Assembly (NCBI GenBank): GCA_965234475.1
Contig: OZ248397.1
Coordinates: 496,001 to 560,000, forward strand
Length of the DNA: 64,000 nt
From: Methylopumilus sp947499625
Lineage (GTDB): Bacteria; Pseudomonadota; Gammaproteobacteria; Burkholderiales; Methylophilaceae
Direction of reading: 5' to 3'
Below, piece after piece: positions 9,181 through 17,975 of the stretch (the first letter of the stretch is position 1; each line of letters opens with the position of its first letter). Made by a program: the position numbers and the translations under genes. Below the pieces are notes generated by a model. The model had not been told where the DNA came from. It made no database searches and saw nothing but the letters and a program-made list of their open reading frames with translations.

Positions 9181-10263
9181 ATGAATTCACATTCACCTCA
9201 ATTTTTCATGAGTGAAGCTTTGAGGCTTGCAGAAAAAGCTTTATTCACAACATCCCCCAATCCAAGAGTTGGTTGCGTCATCGTTCAAGATGATGAGATT
9301 GTAGGTCGAGGTTTTCACGAGAAGGCAGGGCAGTCTCACGCTGAAGTGATCGCATTAAAAGAAGCAGGCAGCCAATCAGAAGGTGGTGATGTATATGTCA
9401 CATTAGAACCTTGTTCGCATACTGGCAAAACGCCGCCTTGTGTAGACGCACTAATTAAAGCTAAAGTTAAAAAAGTTTTTATTGCGATGCAGGATCCAAA
9501 TCCCATGGTTTCAGGTCAAAGTATTCAGAAATTAAAAGATGCTCACATTGAAGTTGAATTAGGCGTAATGGAAGCTCAAGCTCAATTATTAAATATTGGT
9601 TTTATTTCGCGTATGACAAAGAAATTACCTTATGTAAGAGCTAAGCTTGCAGTGTCATTAGATGGTAAGACTGCACTTCATAACGGTAAGAGCCAGTGGA
9701 TTACAGGTGATGAAGCGAGAGCGGATGTTCAATACTGGCGTGCCTCTTCTTGTGCGATTATTACAGGTATTGGTACTGTATTGCATGACAATCCAAAACT
9801 CTCTGTGAGACTTTATGAGCATGCGCGTCAACCCTTACGTGTAGTTGTAGATTCAGAATTAAAAATTCCATTAGAGGCAGACATACTCCGCGAAAAACCT
9901 TTGCTTATTGCTTACGCAAATGATAAACAAAAAAAATTACCGCAATTAAAAGCCTTAGGTGTTGAATGTATTCAATTAGAGGATAGTGGCAAAGTTGATT
10001 TAGCATCACTTCTTAAAGAGCTCGCAAAAAGAGAAGTGAATGAAGCGTGGATCGAAGCGGGTGAAGGCCTTAATGGCGCATTCTTAGAAGCTAATTTAAT
10101 TAATGAGCTTATTATTTATTATGCGCCTGTGATTTTAGGATCAGAAGCTAAGGGTATGTTTACATTGCCAACTTATGAAAATTTAGAAAATAAAATTACT
10201 ACAACACTCTTGGATCATCGCTGGGTTGGTCAAGATTTAAGAATGCGATTTAAATTAAAGTAA
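9181..10263 (+). CDS. ribD: bifunctional riboflavin biosynthesis deaminase/reductase RibD
   Basis: A 360-residue two-domain enzyme catalysing the second and third steps of riboflavin synthesis from GTP. The N-terminal deaminase (~1-145) has the zinc-binding HAEV and PCSHTGKTPPC motifs. The C-terminal reductase (~150-360) begins RAKLAVSLDGKTA and contains WITGDEARADVQYWRA, where NADPH and substrate bind. Its start directly follows the nrdR stop with no intervening base, so translational coupling is likely. ribE/ribBA/ribH are not in the window. Confidence 0.95.
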   Translation: MNSHSPQFFMSEALRLAEKALFTTSPNPRVGCVIVQDDEIVGRGFHEKAGQSHAEVIALKEAGSQSEGGDVYVTLEPCSHTGKTPPCVDALIKAKVKKVFIAMQDPNPMVSGQSIQKLKDAHIEVELGVMEAQAQLLNIGFISRMTKKLPYVRAKLAVSLDGKTALHNGKSQWITGDEARADVQYWRASSCAIITGIGTVLHDNPKLSVRLYEHARQPLRVVVDSELKIPLEADILREKPLLIAYANDKQKKLPQLKALGVECIQLEDSGKVDLASLLKELAKREVNEAWIEAGEGLNGAFLEANLINELIIYYAPVILGSEAKGMFTLPTYENLENKITTTLLDHRWVGQDLRMRFKLK

Positions 10264-10272
10264 CGCTGCATC

Positions 10273-11058
10273 ATGCTCATCGATAGCCACTGTCATTTAG
10301 ACGCATTAGAGTTTAGTCATGAGCAAGATACGATCATTAAAAATGCGTTTTATCATGGCGTTGAGAAAATTATTATTCCCGCAGTCAATCGAAAAAGTTT
10401 TGATGATGTCATTGAGCTTAGAAAAAAATTTCCTAATTGTTTTTATGCTTTAGGTTTTCATCCTATGTACATTGCTGACATGAAGGATGGCGATATAGAT
10501 GCGCTAGAGTCTTATTTAGAAACATACGAACCAGTAGCAGTAGGTGAGATTGGTTTAGATTTTTTTGTGACTAAGGATAACAAAACACTTCAAGAAGAAA
10601 TTTTTGTTAGCCAATTAAAATTAGCAATGGTATTCGATTTGCCAGTCATCATGCATGTGAGACATGCAATTGATGATGTGCTTAAAAATTTAAGACGCTA
10701 CCCTGTGAAGGGGGGTATCGCCCATGCTTTCAATGGCAGCATGCAACAGGCAGAAGCTTTTATTGGGTTAGGCTTTAAATTAGGCTTTGGTGGTGCAATG
10801 ACTTATCCCAGGGCGACACATATCCAAGCGTTAGCTAGATCATTACCTATAGAGTCTATTGTGCTAGAGACCGATGCGCCTGATATTCCGCCATCTTGGC
10901 TAGGACATGCGGGAAGAAATACACCGGCAGAATTGCACCAGATCGCAACTTTTTTTGCCGAATTACGAGGTATGAATTTAGCTGCTGTGATTGAGATATC
11001 ACATCAAAATACGCTCGACGCACTTCCCAAAATACTGCAGTTATGCACATCTTCTTAG
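10273..11058 (+). CDS. TatD family metal-dependent hydrolase
   Basis: A 261-residue TIM-barrel metallohydrolase of the TatD/YcfH/YjjV family, several of which act as 3'-5' DNA or RNA exonucleases. It has the family metal ligands in DSHCHLD (residues 4-10), GEIGLD, the His of MHVRHA and the late ETDAPD motif. Which of the paralogous subfamilies it belongs to cannot be settled by eye. It lies 9 bp behind ribD and is the last gene before a 367-bp gap. Confidence 0.9.
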   Translation: MLIDSHCHLDALEFSHEQDTIIKNAFYHGVEKIIIPAVNRKSFDDVIELRKKFPNCFYALGFHPMYIADMKDGDIDALESYLETYEPVAVGEIGLDFFVTKDNKTLQEEIFVSQLKLAMVFDLPVIMHVRHAIDDVLKNLRRYPVKGGIAHAFNGSMQQAEAFIGLGFKLGFGGAMTYPRATHIQALARSLPIESIVLETDAPDIPPSWLGHAGRNTPAELHQIATFFAELRGMNLAAVIEISHQNTLDALPKILQLCTSS

Positions 11059-11203
11059 AATTTACATTAAGTTAGTCAAAAAATCCTATTAGAATTAGGG
11101 ACATAAGTTAAATTATTGATTTTAAACAACTTTTATTTAGCTTAAAAAATAAGCGATTCAAAAAAACGCTTATAAATTCAAGAGTTATAAATTTATGTCA
11201 TCT

Positions 11204-11238
11204 TTATCCACAAAGTTATCCACAGATTTTGTGGAGAT
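11204..11238 (+). promoter_or_regulatory. cluster of DnaA boxes
   Basis: Two exact copies of the consensus DnaA box TTATCCACA lie at 11204-11212 and 11216-11224 in direct repeat, 12 bp start to start. A third, inverted and matching 7 of 9 positions, is at 11230-11238. The sequence to the left is strongly AT-rich. dnaA, dnaN, gyrB, parAB and mnmG are not nearby, so this is either a DnaA-controlled promoter or titration site, or an origin away from dnaA. Confidence 0.65.
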
Positions 11239-11256
11239 GTTTTTTATCAAAATAAG

Positions 11257-11285
11257 TTGACAGCAAACTTTTTTATCCCTTTAAA
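11257..11285 (+). promoter_or_regulatory. candidate upstream sigma70 promoter
   Basis: A perfect -35 TTGACA (11257-11262), a 17-bp spacer and TTTAAA (11280-11285, 4 of 6 matches to TATAAT). It begins 18 bp past the degenerate third DnaA box and would give a leader of about 130 nt before pyrG. Confidence 0.4.
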
Positions 11286-11362
11286 GAAAGCCTATTTTTT
11301 GGGTTGATTTAGATAAAAACCGTTGAAATCCCTTCCCCTATTTGATAAACCTCAAACTTCAA

Positions 11363-11391
11363 TTGTGAGACACATGGCTTTAAAGTAAAAT
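11363..11391 (+). promoter_or_regulatory. candidate proximal pyrG promoter
   Basis: TTGTGA (11363-11368) and TAAAAT (11386-11391) are separated by 17 bp, giving a transcript start near 11398 and a leader of about 28 nt before the pyrG ATG. This is the better placed of the two promoter candidates. Confidence 0.5.
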
Positions 11392-11425
11392 AGACTCCCG
11401 TCAGCATTTATTTAAAAGCCTTTCC

Positions 11426-13069
11426 ATGACCAAATACGTGTTTGTTACTGGCGGTGTCGTTTCTTCCTTGGGGAAAGGTATCGCAGCCGCTAGTCTCGGC
11501 GCAATCTTAGAGTCACGGGGTATCAAAGTGACGATGCTCAAACTCGATCCTTATATCAACGTCGACCCTGGTACGATGAGTCCATTCCAGCACGGAGAAG
11601 TCTTTGTTACGGATGACGGGGCAGAAACCGATCTTGATCTTGGCCATTACGAGCGCTTTATCTCAGCGCGCATGGGTAAGAAAAATAATTTTACAACAGG
11701 TCAAATTTACGACAGCGTGATTCGTAAAGAGCGCCGTGGTGAATATTTAGGCAAGACCGTTCAGGTTATACCACATATTACAGATGAAATAAAATTACAC
11801 ATTAAGAATGGCTCTAATGGTGCCGACGTTGCAATCGTTGAAGTCGGAGGCACAGTAGGTGACATTGAGTCACTTCCTTTTCTAGAAGCTATTCGCCAAA
11901 TTGGATTTGAAGCAGGTCGTGAAAATGCTTGCTACATTCATCTCACATTACTTCCTTTTATTTCAACAGCAGGTGAGTTAAAAACAAAACCAACTCAACA
12001 CTCGGTTAAAGAACTAAGAGAGATTGGTATTCAGCCAGATATTTTAATCTGCAGAGCAGATCGTGCTATTCCTGATGAAGAAAGAAAAAAAATAGCGTTA
12101 TTTACAAACGTTCCACCTGAAGCGGTTATCTCAGCAGCCGATTCAGATTCCATTTATAAAATACCAAGTTTATTGCATGAGCAAATGATTGATGAAATTG
12201 TTTGTCACAAATTAAATATTCTGGCTAAGCCTGCAGATCTGTCTAGTTGGGAAAAAATTACAGATGCACTTAAACATACCAAACATCATATTGACATTGC
12301 ATTTGTAGGTAAATATGTAGATCTCACTGAGTCTTACAAATCACTTACAGAAGCACTAATACATGCTGGCATCCACACATCATCGAAAATTAAAATTCAT
12401 TATCTCGATTCAGAAGAAATCGAAAAAAGTGGGACTAAACCATTGGCGGATATGGATGCTATTTTAGTACCTGGTGGTTTTGGTAAGCGAGGTACTGAAG
12501 GCAAAATTAAAGCCATTCAATTTGCACGTGAAAATAAGATTCCATATTTAGGTATTTGTTTAGGAATGCAACTTGCCGTGGTTGAATTTGCAAGACATAA
12601 AGCCTTGCTTAAAAATGCAAACAGTTCTGAATTTGATCAGGATGCTGATCATCAAGTGATTGGATTAATTACCGAATGGAAATCTTCTGAAGGTTCGATT
12701 GAAAAAAGAGATGATTCATCAGACTTAGGGGGCACAATGAGATTAGGCGCTCAGAAGTGTCCAATTGAATCTGGTACTTTAGCGCATATGATTTATGGGT
12801 CTGAAGTCAACGAGCGTCATCGTCATCGTTACGAAGTGAATAATCATTATGTAGATCAATTGATAAAAGCAGGACTAACAATTTCTGCCAGAACGCCTTT
12901 TGAGCAGCTCTGTGAGATTATTGAGTTACCGCAAGATCAGCATCCTTGGTTTATTGGTTGCCAGTTCCACCCAGAATTTACCTCTAATCCAAGAACAGGC
13001 CATCCATTATTTAAAGCATACATTCAAGCTGCACTCAAATATAAACAATCTAAAGGAAGTGCATCATGA
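11426..13069 (+). CDS. pyrG: CTP synthase
   Basis: A 547-residue enzyme making CTP from UTP, ATP and glutamine. The synthetase domain (~1-265) starts YVFVTGGVVSSLGKGIAAAS with the ATP P-loop. The glutaminase domain (~290-540) has the nucleophile Cys in GICLGMQ and the FHPEF motif with the catalytic His and Glu. Length equals E. coli PyrG (545). It leads pyrG-kdsA-eno-ftsB, the order seen in many proteobacteria, and overlaps kdsA by 4 nt (ATGA). Confidence 0.98.
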   Translation: MTKYVFVTGGVVSSLGKGIAAASLGAILESRGIKVTMLKLDPYINVDPGTMSPFQHGEVFVTDDGAETDLDLGHYERFISARMGKKNNFTTGQIYDSVIRKERRGEYLGKTVQVIPHITDEIKLHIKNGSNGADVAIVEVGGTVGDIESLPFLEAIRQIGFEAGRENACYIHLTLLPFISTAGELKTKPTQHSVKELREIGIQPDILICRADRAIPDEERKKIALFTNVPPEAVISAADSDSIYKIPSLLHEQMIDEIVCHKLNILAKPADLSSWEKITDALKHTKHHIDIAFVGKYVDLTESYKSLTEALIHAGIHTSSKIKIHYLDSEEIEKSGTKPLADMDAILVPGGFGKRGTEGKIKAIQFARENKIPYLGICLGMQLAVVEFARHKALLKNANSSEFDQDADHQVIGLITEWKSSEGSIEKRDDSSDLGGTMRLGAQKCPIESGTLAHMIYGSEVNERHRHRYEVNNHYVDQLIKAGLTISARTPFEQLCEIIELPQDQHPWFIGCQFHPEFTSNPRTGHPLFKAYIQAALKYKQSKGSAS

Positions 13070-13902
13070 AATTATGCAACTTTGATGTTGGATTAAATCA
13101 CCCATTATTTTTAATTGCAGGGCCATGTGTTATCGAGTCTGAAGGGATGGTATTGGATGTGGCAGGCCAATTAAAAGAAATTACTTCAGCACTCAATATT
13201 CCATTTATTTTTAAATCATCGTTTGATAAAGCTAATCGAAGTTCAAATAAAACCTTTAGAGGTTTTGGTATCGATGAAGGGTTGAGAATTTTATCTGAAG
13301 TGAAAAAACAAATTGGTGTGCCAGTTTTAACGGATGTGCATGATCAATTTCAAGTGGAACAAGTTGCAAGTGTTGTCGACGTGCTCCAAACACCCGCCTT
13401 TTTATGCCGACAAACAGATTTTATTAATGCTGTTGCAACTTCAGGCAAGCCTGTAAATATTAAGAAAGGTCAATTCTTAGCGCCCGGTGATATGAGGCAA
13501 GTGGTCACAAAAGCAAAAGAAGCTAATGGCGGCCTAGATAATATTATGGTTTGTGAGCGAGGCGCATCTTTTGGTTACAACACGCTTGTCTCAGATATGA
13601 GAAGTTTATCTATTATGCGAGAAACAAATTGCCCAGTTGTTTTTGATGCAACTCATTCAGTGCAGCAACCTGGAGGGCAGGGGGATAAAAGCGGTGGTCA
13701 AAGTGAGTTTGTCCCTGTCTTGGCAAGAGCTGCTGTAGCAAGCGGTATCGCAGGTATTTTTATGGAAACACACCCAAATCCAAAAGAAGCATTATCTGAT
13801 GGCCCTAATGCGTGGCCACTTAAAAAAATGAAAGCGCTGCTTGAAATATTAGCTGAGATTGATAGATCAGTTAAAAAAGCAGGCTTCATTGAAATGTCTT
13901 AA
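13066..13902 (+). CDS. kdsA: 3-deoxy-D-manno-octulosonate 8-phosphate synthase (metal-dependent type)
   Basis: A 278-residue enzyme condensing phosphoenolpyruvate with arabinose 5-phosphate to give KDO 8-phosphate for lipopolysaccharide core. SSFDKANRSS, DVHDQ, PAFLCRQTD and DATHSVQ are intact. The residue that separates the two KdsA classes is Cys21 in AGPCVIES, as in the metal-dependent Aquifex type; E. coli and Neisseria have Asn there. The start codon overlaps the end of pyrG in ATGA, so the two are translationally coupled. Confidence 0.95.
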   Translation: MKLCNFDVGLNHPLFLIAGPCVIESEGMVLDVAGQLKEITSALNIPFIFKSSFDKANRSSNKTFRGFGIDEGLRILSEVKKQIGVPVLTDVHDQFQVEQVASVVDVLQTPAFLCRQTDFINAVATSGKPVNIKKGQFLAPGDMRQVVTKAKEANGGLDNIMVCERGASFGYNTLVSDMRSLSIMRETNCPVVFDATHSVQQPGGQGDKSGGQSEFVPVLARAAVASGIAGIFMETHPNPKEALSDGPNAWPLKKMKALLEILAEIDRSVKKAGFIEMS

Positions 13903-13930
13903 ATAATTCACTGCAAAAGAAGGAATAAGA

Positions 13931-15217
13931 ATGAGTTTTGTGAAACAAATCGTGGCTCGAGAAATGATTGATTCAAGGGGCAATCCAACCATTGAAGCTG
14001 ATGTTTTTTTAGATTCTGGTGTCGTGGGCAGAGCAATGGTGCCATCAGGTGCCTCCACAGGAAGTAAAGAAGCAATCGAGCTTCGTGATGGCGATGCAAA
14101 ACGTTATTTTGGAAAAGGTGTTTTAAATGCAGTGAAGCATGTCAATACAGAAATTGCAAAGGCTGTGATAGGGCTTGATGTTGATGATCAAACATTAATT
14201 GATCAAACCATGATTGAATTAGATGGAACTGATAACAAAGGTCGCTTAGGCGCTAATGCGATTCTTGCGGTTTCAATGGCATCCGCTGTTGCAGCAGCTA
14301 AAAATTCTAATGTGCCTCTTTACCGATATTTTGGTGGCTCAGGTCCCATGCAATTACCTACACCTATGATGAATGTAATTAATGGCGGCGCGCATGCAGA
14401 CAATAATGTTGATATGCAAGAGTTTATGATTATCCCAGCTGGAAGACCCACATTTAGAGAGGCCATACGATGTGGCGCAGAAGTTTTTCAATCTCTTAAA
14501 AAAACACTCAGTAAAAAAGGATTCTCAACGACCGTGGGTGACGAAGGTGGTTTTGCACCAAACCTTCCATCTAATGAGTCTGCTATACAGATGATTATGG
14601 AAGCAATCTCTCACGCTGGATATGAGCCAGGCCGAGATGTTTATCTTGGGCTTGATTGTGCAAGCACTGAATTTTATAAAGATGGTAAGTATCATCTTGC
14701 TTCTGAAAATTTGTCATTATCAGGCGAGCAATTTACTGACTATCTAGCTACATTGTGTGACAAATATCCAATCATCAGTATTGAAGATGGCATGAGTGAG
14801 TTTGATTGGGAAGGATGGCATGTGCTGACACAAAGATTAGGTAAACATATACAGCTGGTAGGTGATGATCTTTTTGTAACCAATCCAAAAATTTTAGATG
14901 AAGGTATTAAGCGTAAAGTAGCTAACTCTGTTTTAATTAAAGTGAATCAAATTGGCACACTCACTGAAACGTTTGAGACGATTGCAATGGCAAAAAAAGC
15001 AGGTTATACCGCAGTTATTTCTCATCGCTCTGGTGAAACGGAAGATACAATAATTGCTGACATAGCAGTTGCTACAAATGCCATGCAAATTAAGACGGGC
15101 TCACTTTCAAGATCTGAACGTATTGCAAAATATAATCAATTGCTTCGCATTGAAGAAGAGCTTGGAAGCGCCTCATCTTATGCAGGCCTGGCTTGTTTTT
15201 ATCAATTGAGTAAATAA
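13931..15217 (+). CDS. eno: enolase
   Basis: A 428-residue enolase converting 2-phosphoglycerate to phosphoenolpyruvate; also a usual scaffold partner of the RNA degradosome. It shows AREMIDSRGNPT at the N terminus, the lid loop SGASTG, GDEGGFAPN, metal-binding SIEDGMSE and GDDLFVTNP, and SHRSGETEDT. The product is a substrate of the adjacent KdsA, and the pair stays together in many genomes. The ATG has an AAGGA site 6 nt upstream. Confidence 0.98.
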   Translation: MSFVKQIVAREMIDSRGNPTIEADVFLDSGVVGRAMVPSGASTGSKEAIELRDGDAKRYFGKGVLNAVKHVNTEIAKAVIGLDVDDQTLIDQTMIELDGTDNKGRLGANAILAVSMASAVAAAKNSNVPLYRYFGGSGPMQLPTPMMNVINGGAHADNNVDMQEFMIIPAGRPTFREAIRCGAEVFQSLKKTLSKKGFSTTVGDEGGFAPNLPSNESAIQMIMEAISHAGYEPGRDVYLGLDCASTEFYKDGKYHLASENLSLSGEQFTDYLATLCDKYPIISIEDGMSEFDWEGWHVLTQRLGKHIQLVGDDLFVTNPKILDEGIKRKVANSVLIKVNQIGTLTETFETIAMAKKAGYTAVISHRSGETEDTIIADIAVATNAMQIKTGSLSRSERIAKYNQLLRIEEELGSASSYAGLACFYQLSK

Positions 15218-15223
15218 TCTCAT

Positions 15224-15547
15224 ATGAAATCTTTAACTATCATTTTTGTGGTGCTAGTTGCTTTAATGCAGTACCCGTTATGGTTCGGTAAAGGAAGTTG
15301 GTTTCGTGTATGGAGTTTAAATCAGCAAATTGAAATTCAAAAGAAAACAAATAATGATAATCAGATAAGAAATAATGTACTTAATGCAGAAGTAAGTGAT
15401 CTTAAGCAAGGTTTTTCAGCTATTGAAGAAAGAGCGCGCAATGAACTTGGCATGACTAAGCAAGACGAAATATTTTTCCAAGTCACAAATCCAGAAAAAG
15501 ATAAAAAAGATACTGAAGTTCTGAGTAATACAAAGGCTAAGAACTAA
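15224..15547 (+). CDS. ftsB: cell division protein FtsB
   Basis: A 107-residue bitopic protein: one N-terminal membrane helix (~4-22) followed by a coiled coil (~28-65), then the conserved ERARNELGMTKQDEIFF segment near residue 68. FtsB joins FtsL and FtsQ to activate septal peptidoglycan synthesis. The tail (from ~90) is hydrophilic and lysine-rich. Its position 6 bp behind eno is conserved across proteobacteria. Its stop overlaps that of the convergent ygfZ in the tetranucleotide CTAA. Confidence 0.93.
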   Translation: MKSLTIIFVVLVALMQYPLWFGKGSWFRVWSLNQQIEIQKKTNNDNQIRNNVLNAEVSDLKQGFSAIEERARNELGMTKQDEIFFQVTNPEKDKKDTEVLSNTKAKN

Positions 15548-16464
15548 TCAAATATTTTTCTCTCTTCGAAATTAATTTCAATTAAATAATTTTTAATATA
15601 TAGTGTTTCATGCGCTTGATCTACTCTTAATTCAACCAGCATATTTGTTTTGCTATCATTTTCTCTCGCGGATCGTACAAGCTGACCTATTACTTCTTTT
15701 TTTTCATTTAAGATTTGGTCGCCAGGCGTGAGAGCATCTTGCGATTCAATAAAACCTCGGTACATTCGTCTTTTAACTTTACCTAAGTAGTGCGTTCGCG
15801 CAACAATTTCTTGCCCCGTATAGCAGCCTTTTTTGAAATTAATACCATCAATCAGGTCCATATTTAAAGACTGTGGAATGAAAGCTTCCTGTGTGCTTGG
15901 ATAAATATCAGGAACCCCATCTAAAATATTTAAATTATTCCAAGACTCAATACTCATAGAAGTATATTCAGGTAAGTTGAGTTGCATAAATGAATTTACT
16001 TTGGAAGCGTCACCCATTAACTGAAAGCGTTCAGTATTTTTTCCTACACGCATAATCATCACGTCATGTGACCGAACAATATCTAAATAGCTTTTTGGCG
16101 CTTGAATACCTTGATCTAGAAGGGTTTTAAATCCCATAAAACCTATGCATGTAAACTGATCGCCTAGAAAACTCATAGAAACTTTAGAGCGAAGCACATA
16201 CATTTTAAGACGCTTAAGAAAAGACTCCTCAACGGAGCTATCTATTTGTATGTGAATTGATGATTGATCCATGTAACACAACATAAAAGCTAGGACTCTT
16301 CCTTTAGGATTGCAGAAGCCAGCGAATAAAGCTTTATCAAGTGCGATGAGGTTGATGTCTTGCGTGAGTTGGCCTTGTAAGAATTGGATGCGATCATCAC
16401 CCTCAACTTTGATCGTTGAATTTGTATTTAGATGAACGTATTTATTTTCTAAATTTTGTAACAT
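15544..16464 (-). CDS. ygfZ: folate-binding Fe-S repair protein YgfZ
   Basis: A 306-residue GcvT-like protein that uses tetrahydrofolate to help maintain certain Fe-S enzymes. The diagnostic motif is present as INFKKGCYTGQEIVARTHYLGKVKRR, with the essential Cys of KGCYxGQE. The start lies 23 nt inside the end of mxaL, so it is the last gene of the mxa operon and probably coupled. That placement is unusual; ygfZ normally stands by unrelated genes. Confidence 0.92.
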   Translation of the reverse strand: MLQNLENKYVHLNTNSTIKVEGDDRIQFLQGQLTQDINLIALDKALFAGFCNPKGRVLAFMLCYMDQSSIHIQIDSSVEESFLKRLKMYVLRSKVSMSFLGDQFTCIGFMGFKTLLDQGIQAPKSYLDIVRSHDVMIMRVGKNTERFQLMGDASKVNSFMQLNLPEYTSMSIESWNNLNILDGVPDIYPSTQEAFIPQSLNMDLIDGINFKKGCYTGQEIVARTHYLGKVKRRMYRGFIESQDALTPGDQILNEKKEVIGQLVRSARENDSKTNMLVELRVDQAHETLYIKNYLIEINFEERKIFD

Positions 16465-17416
16465 TTTGCATTATTTTCTTTATCGAAATAAATCGAAGAC
16501 TAAAAATGATACCTGCGAGAGAAGCAAAAAACCACTTAAGATGAAAATCTGCTGTATCTTGCCAAGCGGGTTTTTGTTTTTTCATAGCGCTTAAAATATT
16601 AAGTACAGAATCACCCCTTACATAGATACCGTCAATTTGTTTAGTAATATCTTTTAAGTAACCTTCATCAAGTTTGGATATATAGCGATCACTTTCACCA
16701 CCCGCTACAACATTGTCTCGTGTGCCAAGATTAGCTTCAGAGATTTGTGCAATACCTGGTTGTAATCCAAAGCTATCACTAGACCAATATCCGATTAATT
16801 GATTCTTACCGTCAAGTTTGGGAATAGGAGCGCCTTTAAGGCTGCCGACACCTACAATAATCCAGTCATTACCTCCTTGGAATTGGCCAAGATCTCTTGT
16901 ATTAAATGTATGAAGTTTAGGTGCTTCCTCGCCATCTGTAAAATAGACGACTTGAGAGTTTTCAGGGAAACTTCGAATGAGGCGGGCTAGATTGAAAAAA
17001 GATTCTCTTATACGAGAATTGCCAGACCAGCCTGACCGCCAATCTAGATGATCGATGGTATCTTCAATGGCATCAAAATTTTCACAGATTTCAATTGGGG
17101 TATAAGATGCTGAAACACTGACACCGACAAATATTCCAATACTTACCTTGGTACCACAGGGGAGTTCAGACATAACTTCATGAAGACTATGCTTCATGTA
17201 ATCTAGTCTTGATAAGGGTTTATTCATGACGGACATATCTACTGTGTTCATACTTTGAGAGATGTCAGCCACAAACATATAGTTATAAATATTATGTTTA
17301 AGCGGTATCGATGGATTGATAATGGCTAGCACCATAAATCCGATCGATAACATAAGTGAGAGGGTGTCCAAATCGAGATTGGATCTCGATTTTATTTTCT
17401 TAAGCCACTCTTTCAT
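16442..17416 (-). CDS. mxaL: methanol dehydrogenase maturation VWA protein MxaL
   Basis: A 324-residue membrane-anchored von Willebrand A protein. A hydrophobic segment lies near the N terminus (~20-40), then the VWA domain with the MIDAS motif DISQS (~50-55) and a later FTDGEEAP, and a second membrane helix near the C terminus (~290-312). In methylotrophs mxaACKL are needed to insert Ca2+ and assemble active methanol dehydrogenase in the periplasm. Identity as MxaL rather than a generic BatB rests on the order R-S-A-C-K-L and the absence of a TPR tail. Confidence 0.8.
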   Translation of the reverse strand: MKEWLKKIKSRSNLDLDTLSLMLSIGFMVLAIINPSIPLKHNIYNYMFVADISQSMNTVDMSVMNKPLSRLDYMKHSLHEVMSELPCGTKVSIGIFVGVSVSASYTPIEICENFDAIEDTIDHLDWRSGWSGNSRIRESFFNLARLIRSFPENSQVVYFTDGEEAPKLHTFNTRDLGQFQGGNDWIIVGVGSLKGAPIPKLDGKNQLIGYWSSDSFGLQPGIAQISEANLGTRDNVVAGGESDRYISKLDEGYLKDITKQIDGIYVRGDSVLNILSAMKKQKPAWQDTADFHLKWFFASLAGIIFSLRFISIKKIMQNVTKFRK

Positions 17417-17420
17417 AAAT

Positions 17421-17975
17421 TTAAGGCAAGCCTACAGGAATATTACCTAAAATAAGTCCAGGTGAGTCGGAGTCGCCAATACCCGGTGCTGGATTTGCAG
17501 GTAATATTATAAGGACGCGATCAAGATTATGTTTCACATCCCACGCATGGTTATCTATTTTAATAGAGAGCATATAAGCTGCTTTTGCTTGTCTAAATAA
17601 ATATTCAGTTTCATTCTTTACAGTCATATCCGTGCCATTAATAGCTAATGCGCGCCTAAAGAAAATATTGCCAGTATTGTAATGAATCGCTGCTTTCTGT
17701 GATTGTGTTGCAACAGGCAAAAGATTTGAAAAAAGAAGGCTTGCTTCTTTATATCTTTCTTTAGTGGTGAGCCAGTAAGCAGTTGCATAGCGCGCTTCAA
17801 AACTATTAATAAACATTCGAGGCGATTTGCCTTCCGTAATATTTTGATTAAACACTTGAATATTTTTCAACTCTATAAATTGCTTAATAAATATACCGAG
17901 AGAAGCTATAAGGAGTATGACAAAAAGCCAAGTAAGTTTTTTGGTGCTAAAAATATTTTTTGTTATTAAAGCCAT
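17421..17975 (-). CDS. mxaK: methanol dehydrogenase maturation protein MxaK
   Basis: A 184-residue protein with one N-terminal membrane helix (~13-30) and a periplasmic part rich in Ala/Tyr helices (ATAYWLTTKERYKEASLLFSN…), resembling a short TPR pair. Its size and position between the two VWA genes fit MxaK. The exact function is unknown beyond its need for methanol dehydrogenase maturation. It overlaps mxaC by 10 nt and precedes mxaL by 4 bp. Sequence recognition alone would be weak; the assignment leans on context. Confidence 0.75.
   Translation of the reverse strand: MALITKNIFSTKKLTWLFVILLIASLGIFIKQFIELKNIQVFNQNITEGKSPRMFINSFEARYATAYWLTTKERYKEASLLFSNLLPVATQSQKAAIHYNTGNIFFRRALAINGTDMTVKNETEYLFRQAKAAYMLSIKIDNHAWDVKHNLDRVLIILPANPAPGIGDSDSPGLILGNIPVGLP

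Larger units (their letters stand above)
11059..11425. other. intergenic region tatD-pyrG (only gap above 300 bp)
   Basis: This stretch has no open reading frame of interest and no tRNA-like fold. It holds an AT-rich left half, a 7-bp inverted repeat ATAAGCG/CGCTTAT (11149-11155, 11167-11173), two perfect DnaA boxes plus a degenerate third (11204-11238), and two sigma70-like promoters facing pyrG. These parts are listed separately. Confidence 0.8.

Noticed and set aside
11059..11425. A tRNA or small RNA gene in the largest gap
   Set aside because: No cloverleaf arms or CCA end could be formed, and the sequence is better explained by DnaA boxes and promoters.
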